In this document: positions 10,701 through 18,230 of the stretch, one piece after another
Numbering within the stretch: the first letter of the stretch is position 1
Layout of the letters: every line of letters starts with the position of its first letter
Assembly (NCBI GenBank): GCA_041287425.1
Contig: JBEULG010000006.1
Span: forward strand, 34,725 to 98,724
DNA length: 64,000 nucleotides
Direction: 5' to 3'
DNA from: JAFGSI01 sp041287425
GTDB taxonomy: Bacteria; Chloroflexota; Anaerolineae; Anaerolineales; Villigracilaceae
Made by a program: the position numbers and the translations under genes
Notes under the pieces: generated by a model
The model's database searches: none
What the model was told of the DNA's origin: nothing
Seen by the model: the letters and a program-made list of their open reading frames with translations, nothing else

Positions 10701-13212
10701 CGTCAGCATTGACCCTCTCGAAACCCCGCGCGGCATTGATGAAGCCCTCGAAAAACTGGGCCGCTTCGCCGGCGTCGACCGCGCCTACGTCTTCCTGCTC
10801 AACCCCGACGGCGTGACCGTCAGCAACACCAACGAATGGTGCGCCGAGGGCATCCGGCCAATCATCAACGAGATGCAAAATGTGCCACAGGAGTCCTTCC
10901 CCTTCCTGCTCGAAACGCTCCGCCGCGCCGAAATCTTCTACCCAAAACTGGACGACCTGCCCGCCGAAGCCGAAGCCGAACGCAGGCAGTTCGAGAAAGA
11001 GGGCCTCCGGTCCATCGTCTGCGCCCCGCTGATCAGCCGCGGCCAGTTGATCGGTCTGTTTGGCCTCGATTCCATCAAACAAGAACGCCGCTGGAGCCAA
11101 GAAGAACTCAACCTCCTGCGCCTGGTAGCCGAGACCGTCGTCACCGCCCTGGGTCGTCAGGAAGCCGCCAGCGCCATCCAGCGCCAGAACGAATACCTGG
11201 CCACCTCGGCCGAAATCGGCCGCCTGGTCACCTCAACCCTCGACATGACGACGCTCCTCAACCGCACCGTCAACCTGATTCTGGAGCGCTTCGACTTCTA
11301 TCACGCTGCCATCTTCCTCATCGAAGAGACCGGCTTCAACGCCGTTTTGGCGGCCGCCACCGGCAAGGCCGGCGAAGAAATGCTGCGCCGCGGCCACTCC
11401 CTGCCGGTCGGCTCGAAATCCATCGTCGGCACCGTCACCTCTTCGGGCCAGCCGCTCATCGTCAACGACACCGCCACCGACCCCACCCACCGTCCCAACC
11501 CGCTGCTGCCCGATACGCGCGCCGAAGCCGCTATCCCCTTGCGGATTGGCGACCGCATCATCGGCGCCCTCGATATCCAATCCACCACCCCCAATGCTTT
11601 CACAGGCAGTGACGTCGCCGTCCTGCAAACCCTGGCCGACCAGGTCGCTGTGGCGATTGATAACGCCCGCTCCTACGAACTGGCTCAGCAAGCCATTCGC
11701 GAAATGCGCGAACTCGACCGCCTCAAGACTCAATTCCTGGCCAACATGAGCCACGAATTGCGCACCCCGCTCAACTCCATCATCGGCTTCTCGCGCGTCA
11801 TCCTCAAGGGCATTGACGGCCCCGTCACCGAATTGCAGGAGCAGGACCTCAACGCCATCTACAACTCCGGCCAGCACCTGCTGCGTCTTATCAATGACAT
11901 CCTCGACCTGTCCAAAATCGAAGCCGGCAAGATGGAACTGGCCTTCGACGACGTCAACATCGCCGACACCATCAACAGCGTCTTGCCCACCGTCTCCGGC
12001 CTGATCAAGGACAAGCCCGTCGTCCTCCAAAAAGAGATCGCCGAGGACTTGCCTCCCGTGCGCGCCGATGCCGTCCGCATCCGCCAGGTGCTCATCAACC
12101 TGCTGTCCAACGCCGCCAAATTCACCGAAAAAGGCTCCATCACCCTCTCGGCCCAAGTCGAGACCAACGAAATGGGCCAGCCCGAAATCATGGTCAAAGT
12201 CATCGACACCGGCCCCGGCATCTCGCCCGAAGACCAAAGCAAACTGTTCCAGCCCTTCTCCCAGGTGGACGCCTCGCCGACCCGCAAAACCGGCGGCACA
12301 GGCCTCGGCCTGTCCATTTCACGCCGCCTGGTCGAACTTCACGGCGGGCGTATCGGCGTCCACAGCGAACTCGGTAAGGGCAGCGTCTTCTACTTCACGC
12401 TGCCTCTGCCGCGTCTCAAAGAGAGCGCCAAGGGACAGGAGGAGAGCCGCCGCGGCGACAAAGTCATCCTGGCCATCGACGACGACGCCCAGGTCATCTC
12501 CCTCTACGAGCGCTATCTGCAGCCCCAGGGCTTCCAGGTCATTCCCCTCACCGACCCCCTGCAAGCCAAAGAGCGCATCCGCCAACTCAAACCGTTCGCC
12601 GTCACCCTCGACATCATGATGCCCGGCAAAGATGGCTGGACGCTCCTGAACGAACTCAAGACCGATCCCGAAACGCGCGACGTGCCGGTCATCATTTGCA
12701 GCATCCTGGAAGAAGAGGAAAAAGGCTTCAGCCTGGGCGCGGCCGATTATCTCGTCAAACCCATCCTGGAAGACGATTTGCTCAACGCCCTCAACCGCCT
12801 GAACGGCGACGGCAGCATCAAAGAGGTCTTGATCATCGACGACGACCCCAAAGACTTGCGTCTCATCGCCAAAATCCTTGAAGAACGCAGCCGCTATCGG
12901 CCCATCCTGGCCCAGGGCGGCACCCAGGGCTGGCAGAGACTCTCCAGCGAACCGCTGCCTCACGCCGTCATCCTCGACCTGTTCATGCCCGAAATGGACG
13001 GTTTCGCCATCCTCGAAAAAATGCGCACCACGCCCCGCCTGACCGATATCCCCGTCGTCGTCGTCAGCGGCGGCGACCTGACCCGCCTCCAGCAAAAACA
13101 ACTGGCCGATTTCGGCCAAAAATTGCTCCGCAAAGGCACGCTCAACGAACAAGAACTCCTGACCCTGCTCGACCGCGCCCTCAAGCGCCTCGGGCCAGGG
13201 CAGAAAGGCTGA
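7693..13212 (+). CDS. Giant soluble hybrid histidine kinase: seven GAF domains, HisKA, HATPase, two receivers
   Basis: This protein has 1839 residues from the ATG at 7693; a TTG two codons upstream is less likely. Residues 1-75 are Pro/Ala-rich. Residues 75-130 match only the C-terminal half of a GAF domain and end in LALENARLFQQT. Seven complete GAF domains follow up to about residue 1335, each closed by an ENARLF-type helix. The phosphoacceptor is His1354 in MSHELRTPLNSIIGFS. The ATPase boxes are NAAKFTEKG, DTGPGIS and GTGLGLSI. Two C-terminal receivers carry Asp1640 (LDIMMPGKDG) and Asp1762 (LDLFMPEMDGF). There is no membrane segment, so input must come through ligands or the membrane receptors encoded upstream. 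The receiver-bearing enzyme 7 nt downstream is its likely partner. Confidence 0.93.
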   Translation: MSNKRLQKRLDQLFSDIKQAEGGPPAVEKTPLLRTRPRPPAEETAAPRPAGERPASSAAPAPTRPVGGASAEMTVITTPTSLALPFRLEAEQWSVIEIVSPHERVWTADEQALVRQVTDQLSLALENARLFQQTQRQAQELAILNEMGQELSAQLDIEGIVTTVHKYIARLMPIHSFFVALYDPQAKIITYPFYFQDGQRQADTSGMTRPLRQGLTDYMLINRKPIFMPDHVEEQMEALGIEKIVIGQGLMPQCWMGVPLMIGDEVLGALGLQSTTTANLYTPHHLELLTSIARQTAISIQNTKLFREAQARAEELTILNEMSRALTALTDIQQITETLYQFTSRLLDTTNFYIALYDEQADEIEFRISIEKGERRPWRKRRQGHGLTEHIIHTGQPLLIEENVGAKVRELGIDMIGEEALSWLGVPMMIGSKVIGVIGIQSYTTPRAFNTTSLNLLMSIAGQAAITLENARLFEETRKRAAALEALNEIGRAATSLLDLDEVLTILVDLIKERFGHYFVGISLFENERLLFKVGSTIGNTNARFERTNVDLTEGVSLIGEAARTSQALMVNDVSQDPRYMATPELPDTHAEIAVPITVKGRVIGVLDVQSERLNAYDQESLSILQAIASQAGAAIDNARLFQQSQRQAEELAILNEMGRELTATLETAAIAETLYRQTSRLMDTSTFFIALYDAETDTLSFPLTVDGNRRFETAPRPLAGGFTDYIIKTRQPVFVPEDVEGAMKALGIQKVIVGENTPAQCWMGVPMLIGERVIGVIAAQSEERPHVYTAHDLELLTAIASQAAIAFENARLFHSAQLRAEEMATLNDLARGLASQLNLDQVLEEVYRGITRLIDTTNFYIALYDAKNHELVFPLNVSESIVDQEIVRLSADQGITGYVARTRQGVLIQGNVTDWLKEHGIESVGEPTACWLGVPMLLGEQTLGVLAVQSYTDPQAFDRRDQDLLTAIANQAAIAIQNARLFEETRRRAEIERITSEISAIFVSIDPLETPRGIDEALEKLGRFAGVDRAYVFLLNPDGVTVSNTNEWCAEGIRPIINEMQNVPQESFPFLLETLRRAEIFYPKLDDLPAEAEAERRQFEKEGLRSIVCAPLISRGQLIGLFGLDSIKQERRWSQEELNLLRLVAETVVTALGRQEAASAIQRQNEYLATSAEIGRLVTSTLDMTTLLNRTVNLILERFDFYHAAIFLIEETGFNAVLAAATGKAGEEMLRRGHSLPVGSKSIVGTVTSSGQPLIVNDTATDPTHRPNPLLPDTRAEAAIPLRIGDRIIGALDIQSTTPNAFTGSDVAVLQTLADQVAVAIDNARSYELAQQAIREMRELDRLKTQFLANMSHELRTPLNSIIGFSRVILKGIDGPVTELQEQDLNAIYNSGQHLLRLINDILDLSKIEAGKMELAFDDVNIADTINSVLPTVSGLIKDKPVVLQKEIAEDLPPVRADAVRIRQVLINLLSNAAKFTEKGSITLSAQVETNEMGQPEIMVKVIDTGPGISPEDQSKLFQPFSQVDASPTRKTGGTGLGLSISRRLVELHGGRIGVHSELGKGSVFYFTLPLPRLKESAKGQEESRRGDKVILAIDDDAQVISLYERYLQPQGFQVIPLTDPLQAKERIRQLKPFAVTLDIMMPGKDGWTLLNELKTDPETRDVPVIICSILEEEEKGFSLGAADYLVKPILEDDLLNALNRLNGDGSIKEVLIIDDDPKDLRLIAKILEERSRYRPILAQGGTQGWQRLSSEPLPHAVILDLFMPEMDGFAILEKMRTTPRLTDIPVVVVSGGDLTRLQQKQLADFGQKLLRKGTLNEQELLTLLDRALKRLGPGQKG

Positions 13213-13219
13213 GATTCTT

Positions 13220-14896
13220 ATGTCTTTCCTCATCAAATGCCTCGACTGCGGACACGCGGCCCCCTATTTTCCGACCTCTGTCAATTGCCCGCGCTGCAGC
13301 AGCCAATGGCGGCAGGCAGAATACGACTACGACACGGTCGCGAAGAGTCTGGTGCTCCAATTGCCCAGCCGCCCCTTCGACCTGTGGCGCTACCGCGAAT
13401 TGTTGCCCGTCCGCAGCCCCAACCCGGCGATCCGCCTCGGAGAGGGCGGAACGCCGCTCATCCAGGCCGTCAACCTGGGGATGATGCTTGGCTGCCCCAA
13501 CCTGTTCATCAAGGACGAGCGCCAGGGCCCAACCGCCTCCTTCAAAGACCGTCAGGCGGCCGTGACCATCGCCGCCCTGAAAGAGGCCGGCATCACGGAA
13601 ATGGTCGTCGCCTCGACCGGCAACGTGGCCATCTCCTATTCGGCGTACGCCGCCCGCGCCGGCATCAAACTGTGGGCCTTCGTCACCAGCCTGGTGCCGG
13701 CGGTGAAAATGCGCGAAATCGCCCTCTATGGCAGCCAGGTCATCAAAGTGACCGGCTCCTATGACCAGGCCAAGCAGGTAGCCGCCGAGTTCGCCCGCCA
13801 GCGCGGCCTGTACCTGGATATGGGCGCCCGCACCATCACCTCCATCGAGGCAATGAAAACCATCGCCTTCGAAATCGCCGAACAGGTCACCGCCGCCCTG
13901 GGGCCCGTCTCCGGCAACAACGGTAAACCCTATCCCATCTGGCGCACCCCCGATTGGTACATCCAGTCCGTCAGCGGCGGGATGGGGCCGCTCGGCCTGG
14001 CAAAAGGCTTCGCCGAACTCCAGCGCATGAATCTCATTGACCGCATCCCGGCCATCGCCGCGATTCAATCCGAGGGCTGCGCCCCGATGGTCCAGGCCTG
14101 GAAGGACGGAAAAGAAGTCGCCGCCCCGGTTACCTCGCCGCGCACCCATATCGAAACGCTGGCCACCGGCGACCCCGGCCGTACTTATACGCTGCTGCGC
14201 AAATGGGTGAACGAAACGCACGGCGCATTCGAGAGCGTCAGCGATGAGGAAGCCTTTCGAGCCATGCACGTCCTGGCGAAAATGGAGGGAATTTCTGCGG
14301 AACCGGCTGCGGCCGTGGCCTTTGCCGGCCTGTTCAAACTGGTGCGCGCCGGCATTATCAAACCCACCGACGTAGTCGTGGTCAATTGCACCGGTCACAC
14401 CATGCCGGCCGAACCCTTTGTCCTGGGCGATAACTGGGCACGCAACGTGGTGCTGCCCTCTCGCGTTATGGAAGAGACGCCGCAAGAAGGCCTGCTGGCC
14501 GCCCTCAACCGGGTTGCCCCCGACCGCTTCCCCAACATCGCCATCGTTGACGACAGCCGCGAGGCCCGCATCCTGATTCGCCGCATCCTGCAATCCCAGG
14601 GCGACTTCAAAATCTTCGAGGCCGAAAGCGGTCAGGAGGCGCTCAAACTCATCGAACGCGAAATGCCCGATCTCATCGTCCTCGACCTGATGATGCCCGA
14701 AATGGACGGCTTTGCTGTGCTAGACGCTCTGCGTGCCAAGCCGGAAACCGCCAACATCCCCGTCATCGTCGCCACCGCCAAAGAATTGACCGCCGAAGAG
14801 AAAAACCGCCTCAAAGGACAAATCCAGGCCCTCATGCAAAAGGGCGATTTTCTGAGCGATGAGTTCCTGGAAGAGGTCCGCTCCCTCATCAAGTGA
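13220..14896 (+). CDS. thrC: Threonine synthase-like PLP enzyme fused to a C-terminal receiver domain
   Basis: Residues 1-425 are a fold-type II PLP enzyme closest to threonine synthase. There is an N-terminal zinc-ribbon (Cys7, Cys10, Cys23, Cys26), the lid motif GEGGTPLI, the PLP lysine Lys109 in ASFKDRQ and the SVSGGMGPLG loop. Threonine synthase converts O-phosphohomoserine to threonine. Residues about 436-558 are a complete CheY-like receiver (NIAIVDDSREA) with phosphoacceptor Asp489 (IVLDLMMPEMDGF). The fusion is in frame with no stop between the halves. It follows the giant hybrid kinase by 7 nt, so phosphorylation by that kinase could regulate the enzyme. The substrate is not certain: a related PLP lyase or synthase is possible. 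The receiver call is secure. Confidence 0.88.
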   Translation: MSFLIKCLDCGHAAPYFPTSVNCPRCSSQWRQAEYDYDTVAKSLVLQLPSRPFDLWRYRELLPVRSPNPAIRLGEGGTPLIQAVNLGMMLGCPNLFIKDERQGPTASFKDRQAAVTIAALKEAGITEMVVASTGNVAISYSAYAARAGIKLWAFVTSLVPAVKMREIALYGSQVIKVTGSYDQAKQVAAEFARQRGLYLDMGARTITSIEAMKTIAFEIAEQVTAALGPVSGNNGKPYPIWRTPDWYIQSVSGGMGPLGLAKGFAELQRMNLIDRIPAIAAIQSEGCAPMVQAWKDGKEVAAPVTSPRTHIETLATGDPGRTYTLLRKWVNETHGAFESVSDEEAFRAMHVLAKMEGISAEPAAAVAFAGLFKLVRAGIIKPTDVVVVNCTGHTMPAEPFVLGDNWARNVVLPSRVMEETPQEGLLAALNRVAPDRFPNIAIVDDSREARILIRRILQSQGDFKIFEAESGQEALKLIEREMPDLIVLDLMMPEMDGFAVLDALRAKPETANIPVIVATAKELTAEEKNRLKGQIQALMQKGDFLSDEFLEEVRSLIK

Positions 14897-14916
14897 GCCG
14901 CCACATCGAGGCAGGC

Positions 14917-15870
14917 ATGAAACAAATCTTAGGCCGCACCACAGGAATTGGAGCCGCCCTGAGTGCGGCCGCTTTCCTTGGCCTGGCGCCCATCTTTGGC
15001 AAACAAGCCTTTCTGATCGGCTTCTCTCCCCTGTTGGTGGTGGCCGTGCGCACGGCGCTGGCCGCCTTCCTCTTACTCGTTCTTATGGTGTTGTTCAGGC
15101 GGCCCTTCCTGTACATTTACCCGGCCGGCCTGCTGGGCTGCGGACTGGCCGGAGCAATCAACGGTATCGGCTCTATCTTGTATTACCTGGCCCTGGAGCG
15201 TCTGACGGCCAGCGTCGGTCAGTTGCTCTATTCGCTCTATCCAATTTTCCTGGCCCTCTGGCTGGCCCTCGACTTTCAGCCTCCCGGCCGCATCACCCGC
15301 CTGCGTATGGCCATCGCCATGCTGGGCGTTCTCTTTCTTACCTATGTGAAACCTGCCGAAATCGACTGGCTTGGCGTCGCCCTGATGTTGGGCGCCTCGG
15401 CTATGTATGCCCTCCATCTGCCCATCAATCAGCGCGTCCTCTATGATATTCCCGCCCCCACCGTCACCCTCTACACCCTGCTGGCCATGAGCATGGTGGT
15501 CGTGCCGGCCTACCTCGTCTTCGACCGCAGCCTGCCGATTGCCGGCGCCTCCTGGGGGCCCGTCCTGGCCCTGAGCATGGTGACCTTCTTCTCGCGGTTG
15601 ACGCTGTTCTTGGGGGTCAAACACCTGGGCGGCATGCAGACCGCCCTGCTCAGCCTCAGCGAGTTGCTGATCACCATTGTCGTCAGTCGCTTATGGCTAC
15701 ACGAAAACCTTCTCCCCATGCAATGGGCCGGAGCAGCCCTGCTCCTTATCAGCATCGCCCTGATCGGCTGGGAAAAAATCGTCCCCAATCGCCGCCACAA
15801 GAGCGGCTGGCTCAAATGGCTGCGGCCGCCCGGCATCCCGCCAGATATCACCTGGGGCGCAGGAGAATGA
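14917..15870 (+). CDS. DMT/EamA-family transporter
   Basis: This 317-residue protein has about ten hydrophobic helices in two EamA-like halves, typical of drug/metabolite exporters. The first half includes LGLAPIFGKQAFLIGFSPLL and the second half LSELLITIVVSRLWLHENL, the usual end motif of the family. I chose the ATG at 14917, which has GAGG upstream; a GTG at 14893 overlapping the previous stop is the alternative. It begins 20 nt after the threonine synthase-receiver gene, so it is probably the last gene of that operon and might export an amino acid. The substrate cannot be read from the sequence. Confidence 0.82.
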   Translation: MKQILGRTTGIGAALSAAAFLGLAPIFGKQAFLIGFSPLLVVAVRTALAAFLLLVLMVLFRRPFLYIYPAGLLGCGLAGAINGIGSILYYLALERLTASVGQLLYSLYPIFLALWLALDFQPPGRITRLRMAIAMLGVLFLTYVKPAEIDWLGVALMLGASAMYALHLPINQRVLYDIPAPTVTLYTLLAMSMVVVPAYLVFDRSLPIAGASWGPVLALSMVTFFSRLTLFLGVKHLGGMQTALLSLSELLITIVVSRLWLHENLLPMQWAGAALLLISIALIGWEKIVPNRRHKSGWLKWLRPPGIPPDITWGAGE

Positions 15871-15885
15871 CGGCCGTCGCCCCTC

Positions 15886-16644
15886 TCAAGCGGATGGGCC
15901 GCCAGTCCCCCCTCTTCTTTCCTCGAACACATAACCGGTGGCGCGCACGCTGACGATTCTCTCCATCAACGTCGGCGCCGCCGCCAGTTTCTGCCGCAAG
16001 CGGCTGACCAGCGGCCGTAAAATTTCAGGCGCCTCTTGCTGAGAGGCCGCATATCCTTGCACCAAAAGCACCAGTTCACGATGGGAAAAAACCTTGCCGA
16101 TGTTTTCGACGAACACTTTGAGCAATCTCCCCTCGGCAGGTGTCAATAAAATGGTCGTCCCTCCCGATACAAGAGAACGCCGTTTGAAATCAATGATGGT
16201 TCCATCCTCCAGGCGGACAATTGCATCTTCCTCTGCCCCGCCCGCCAGATCGAGGCGCGAGGACAAGCGGGCTGCCCGCCGCGCCAATCCACGCGCCACG
16301 CTTTCCAGAATTTGGGCCGGAGAGGCCGGCTTGAGCAGGTAATCATGCACCCGGCTGCGCAGGGCATCAATGGCCGATTCCATCGAACCATGCGCCGTCA
16401 GGAGAATGATTTCGATATCGGGGTCGGTGCGCCCAAGCACCTTGACCACGTCCAGGCCGCTCATGCCCGGCATGCGTAAATCGAGGACAATCAAATCCAC
16501 CATGTTGTTGCGAACGAAATCGACCGCCGCCTCGCCGTTCGCTACCGAGGCTACCCGATACCCCTCCAGGCGAAGGATATCCGTCAGGGTTTGGCGCTCG
16601 ACTGGTTCGTCATCCACCACGAGAATGCTGGCTTTTTGGGTCAT
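15886..16644 (-). CDS. Response regulator: receiver plus winged-helix DNA-binding domain
   Basis: This 252-residue regulator has an N-terminal receiver (ILVVDDEP, phosphoacceptor Asp55 in LIVLDLRMPGMSG, Thr and Lys in LLTAHG and LLKPAS) and a C-terminal OmpR-type winged helix (about 150-245; LTPAEGRLLKVFVENIGKVF, VRATGYVFEE). It should bind DNA as a phosphorylated dimer. Its start overlaps the end of the preceding receiver-kinase by 4 nt (ATGA), so the genes are co-transcribed and translationally coupled. It is the terminal output of the three-gene relay that begins at 20842. Confidence 0.92.
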   Translation of the reverse strand: MTQKASILVVDDEPVERQTLTDILRLEGYRVASVANGEAAVDFVRNNMVDLIVLDLRMPGMSGLDVVKVLGRTDPDIEIILLTAHGSMESAIDALRSRVHDYLLKPASPAQILESVARGLARRAARLSSRLDLAGGAEEDAIVRLEDGTIIDFKRRSLVSGGTTILLTPAEGRLLKVFVENIGKVFSHRELVLLVQGYAASQQEAPEILRPLVSRLRQKLAAAPTLMERIVSVRATGYVFEERRGGTGGPSA

Positions 16645-18230
16645 CTTTCATCCTTGACGGGTAAAGTCACTCGGAAGCAGGCGCCGGGTCCGCGGTCGGG
16701 GAGCAGGTCGAGGCTTCCTCCGTGGGCAGAAACGATTCCGTAACTGACCGACAAGCCCAGGCCGATGCCTCCCTCCTTTGTACTGACAAACGGCTCGAAA
16801 ATTTTACTGCGATTTTCAGGCGAAATTCCCGGCCCTGTATCCTGAAACAAAATTTCGACCGTATCTCTGACCGGCCGGGCCGTGATGCGCAGTTCCCCTC
16901 CCTCCGGCATGACGTCGTAGGCATTCAAGATGAGGTTGATGAAGACCTGCTGCAACTGGCTGCTGACCGCCAGCAGGCGCGGCAACTTGGACGAAAAGCC
17001 GGTCGTCACTCGAATGCCGCGGGCGGTCAACTGCGGGGAGAGCAAGTCAATCACATGCCGCAGCAGGTCCGCCACATCTACCCGCTGCGGTTCCACGCCG
17101 CCGGGGCGGTAGAAATCGAGCATGCGCTGCACCGTGCTCATCAGACGGTCCAATTCCGTCTTGGCAAGGTTGAGATATTCCTGCTGTTTTTCGGGCGGTA
17201 TATCGTTGCGGGTGGCCAGATGCAGACAGTTCTGCACCGCCTGAAGCGGGTTGTTGATTTCATGAGCAATCGAAGCAGTGAGGCGACCGGCGGTTGCCAT
17301 TTTCTCGGCCCGGATAAGGGCTTGCTGCGAATCCTCAACCCGCTGGACGTAATCGCGCAACTCGGCATATAGGCGGGCGTTTTCCATCGCAATGGCTGCC
17401 TGGCGCGAAAGGAGCAAGAACATTTCCCAGTCCACTTCGCGGAATGGCTCGTTGCCCTCCTGGCGTGCCGCGTACATGACTCCGCCCGAATTTGCATACC
17501 GAATCGGCGCAGCCATGATGGCCGTCAGGCGGCGTTCTATCAAATAGGCCTGCATGTGAGAATCGCCGGGGCCGGTCGCATTGACCCACAGCGGCGCGCT
17601 GGTCTCATAGGCGCGCCACAGGACGCTCCGCTCCCGCTCGTCATCATCCGAAAAAGCCTCCCCCTGGACGGCCAGCAAGCGCAAAGCCTGCTCCTCGGCC
17701 ACGAATTCGTAAAAGCCAGCATGCTCGCAGCGCAGTTGACCGCAGGCCGCCGTCAGAATCAGGCCCAGCAAACGGTCGGGACGCGTTTCGGCCAGCAGGG
17801 CCTCGGTAATGTCGAACAGCGGCCGCAAGGCCTGGATGCGGGCCGCCTCGCGCTTGCGCTGGTTGTCCTGGAGCGCCTGCCGGACCGATTGCACCAACTC
17901 ATCCCCGGCCTCGAACGGTTTCAGAATCAACCCGTCCACTCCCTGGCGCAGCGCCTGAACGGCCATCTCCAGGGTGCCAAAACCGGTCATGACCAGAATG
18001 GCCACATCCGGTTGATGCTGGCGCACTCGTGTAATCACATCGAAACCGTTGATATCGGGCATACGGATGTCCACGAGCAGCAAATCAATATGATTGCGTT
18101 CGGCGTAATCCAGCGCCTGAAACGGGTCGGTAAAAGAGATCACCACAAAGCCGGCGCGTTTCAACAAGCGCTCGCACAGGCGAGTGATGCCGGCCTCATC
18201 ATCAACGACCAGAATGGTCTGGGTCGTCAT
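16641..18230 (-). CDS. Receiver-GAF-histidine kinase
   Basis: The start is the ATG at 18230, giving 529 residues; the open frame extends further upstream without coding similarity. An N-terminal receiver (ILVVDDEAG, Asp54 in LLVDIRMPDINGF) is followed by a GAF-like region (about 145-295), a coiled coil and an NtrB-like kinase core. The core has His323 in SIAHEINNPL, an N box (LILNAYDVMPEGG) and G boxes (DTGPGIS, GGIGLGLSVS). The receiver lies before the kinase core, the reverse of a usual hybrid kinase, so it probably gates the kinase. It overlaps the genes on either side by 4 nt. Confidence 0.92.
   Translation of the reverse strand: MTTQTILVVDDEAGITRLCERLLKRAGFVVISFTDPFQALDYAERNHIDLLLVDIRMPDINGFDVITRVRQHQPDVAILVMTGFGTLEMAVQALRQGVDGLILKPFEAGDELVQSVRQALQDNQRKREAARIQALRPLFDITEALLAETRPDRLLGLILTAACGQLRCEHAGFYEFVAEEQALRLLAVQGEAFSDDDERERSVLWRAYETSAPLWVNATGPGDSHMQAYLIERRLTAIMAAPIRYANSGGVMYAARQEGNEPFREVDWEMFLLLSRQAAIAMENARLYAELRDYVQRVEDSQQALIRAEKMATAGRLTASIAHEINNPLQAVQNCLHLATRNDIPPEKQQEYLNLAKTELDRLMSTVQRMLDFYRPGGVEPQRVDVADLLRHVIDLLSPQLTARGIRVTTGFSSKLPRLLAVSSQLQQVFINLILNAYDVMPEGGELRITARPVRDTVEILFQDTGPGISPENRSKIFEPFVSTKEGGIGLGLSVSYGIVSAHGGSLDLLPDRGPGACFRVTLPVKDER

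Noticed and set aside
13181..14593. A 470-codon minus-strand frame opposite the threonine synthase-receiver gene
   Set aside because: No recognisable motif, and the plus frame has PLP, zinc and receiver motifs.
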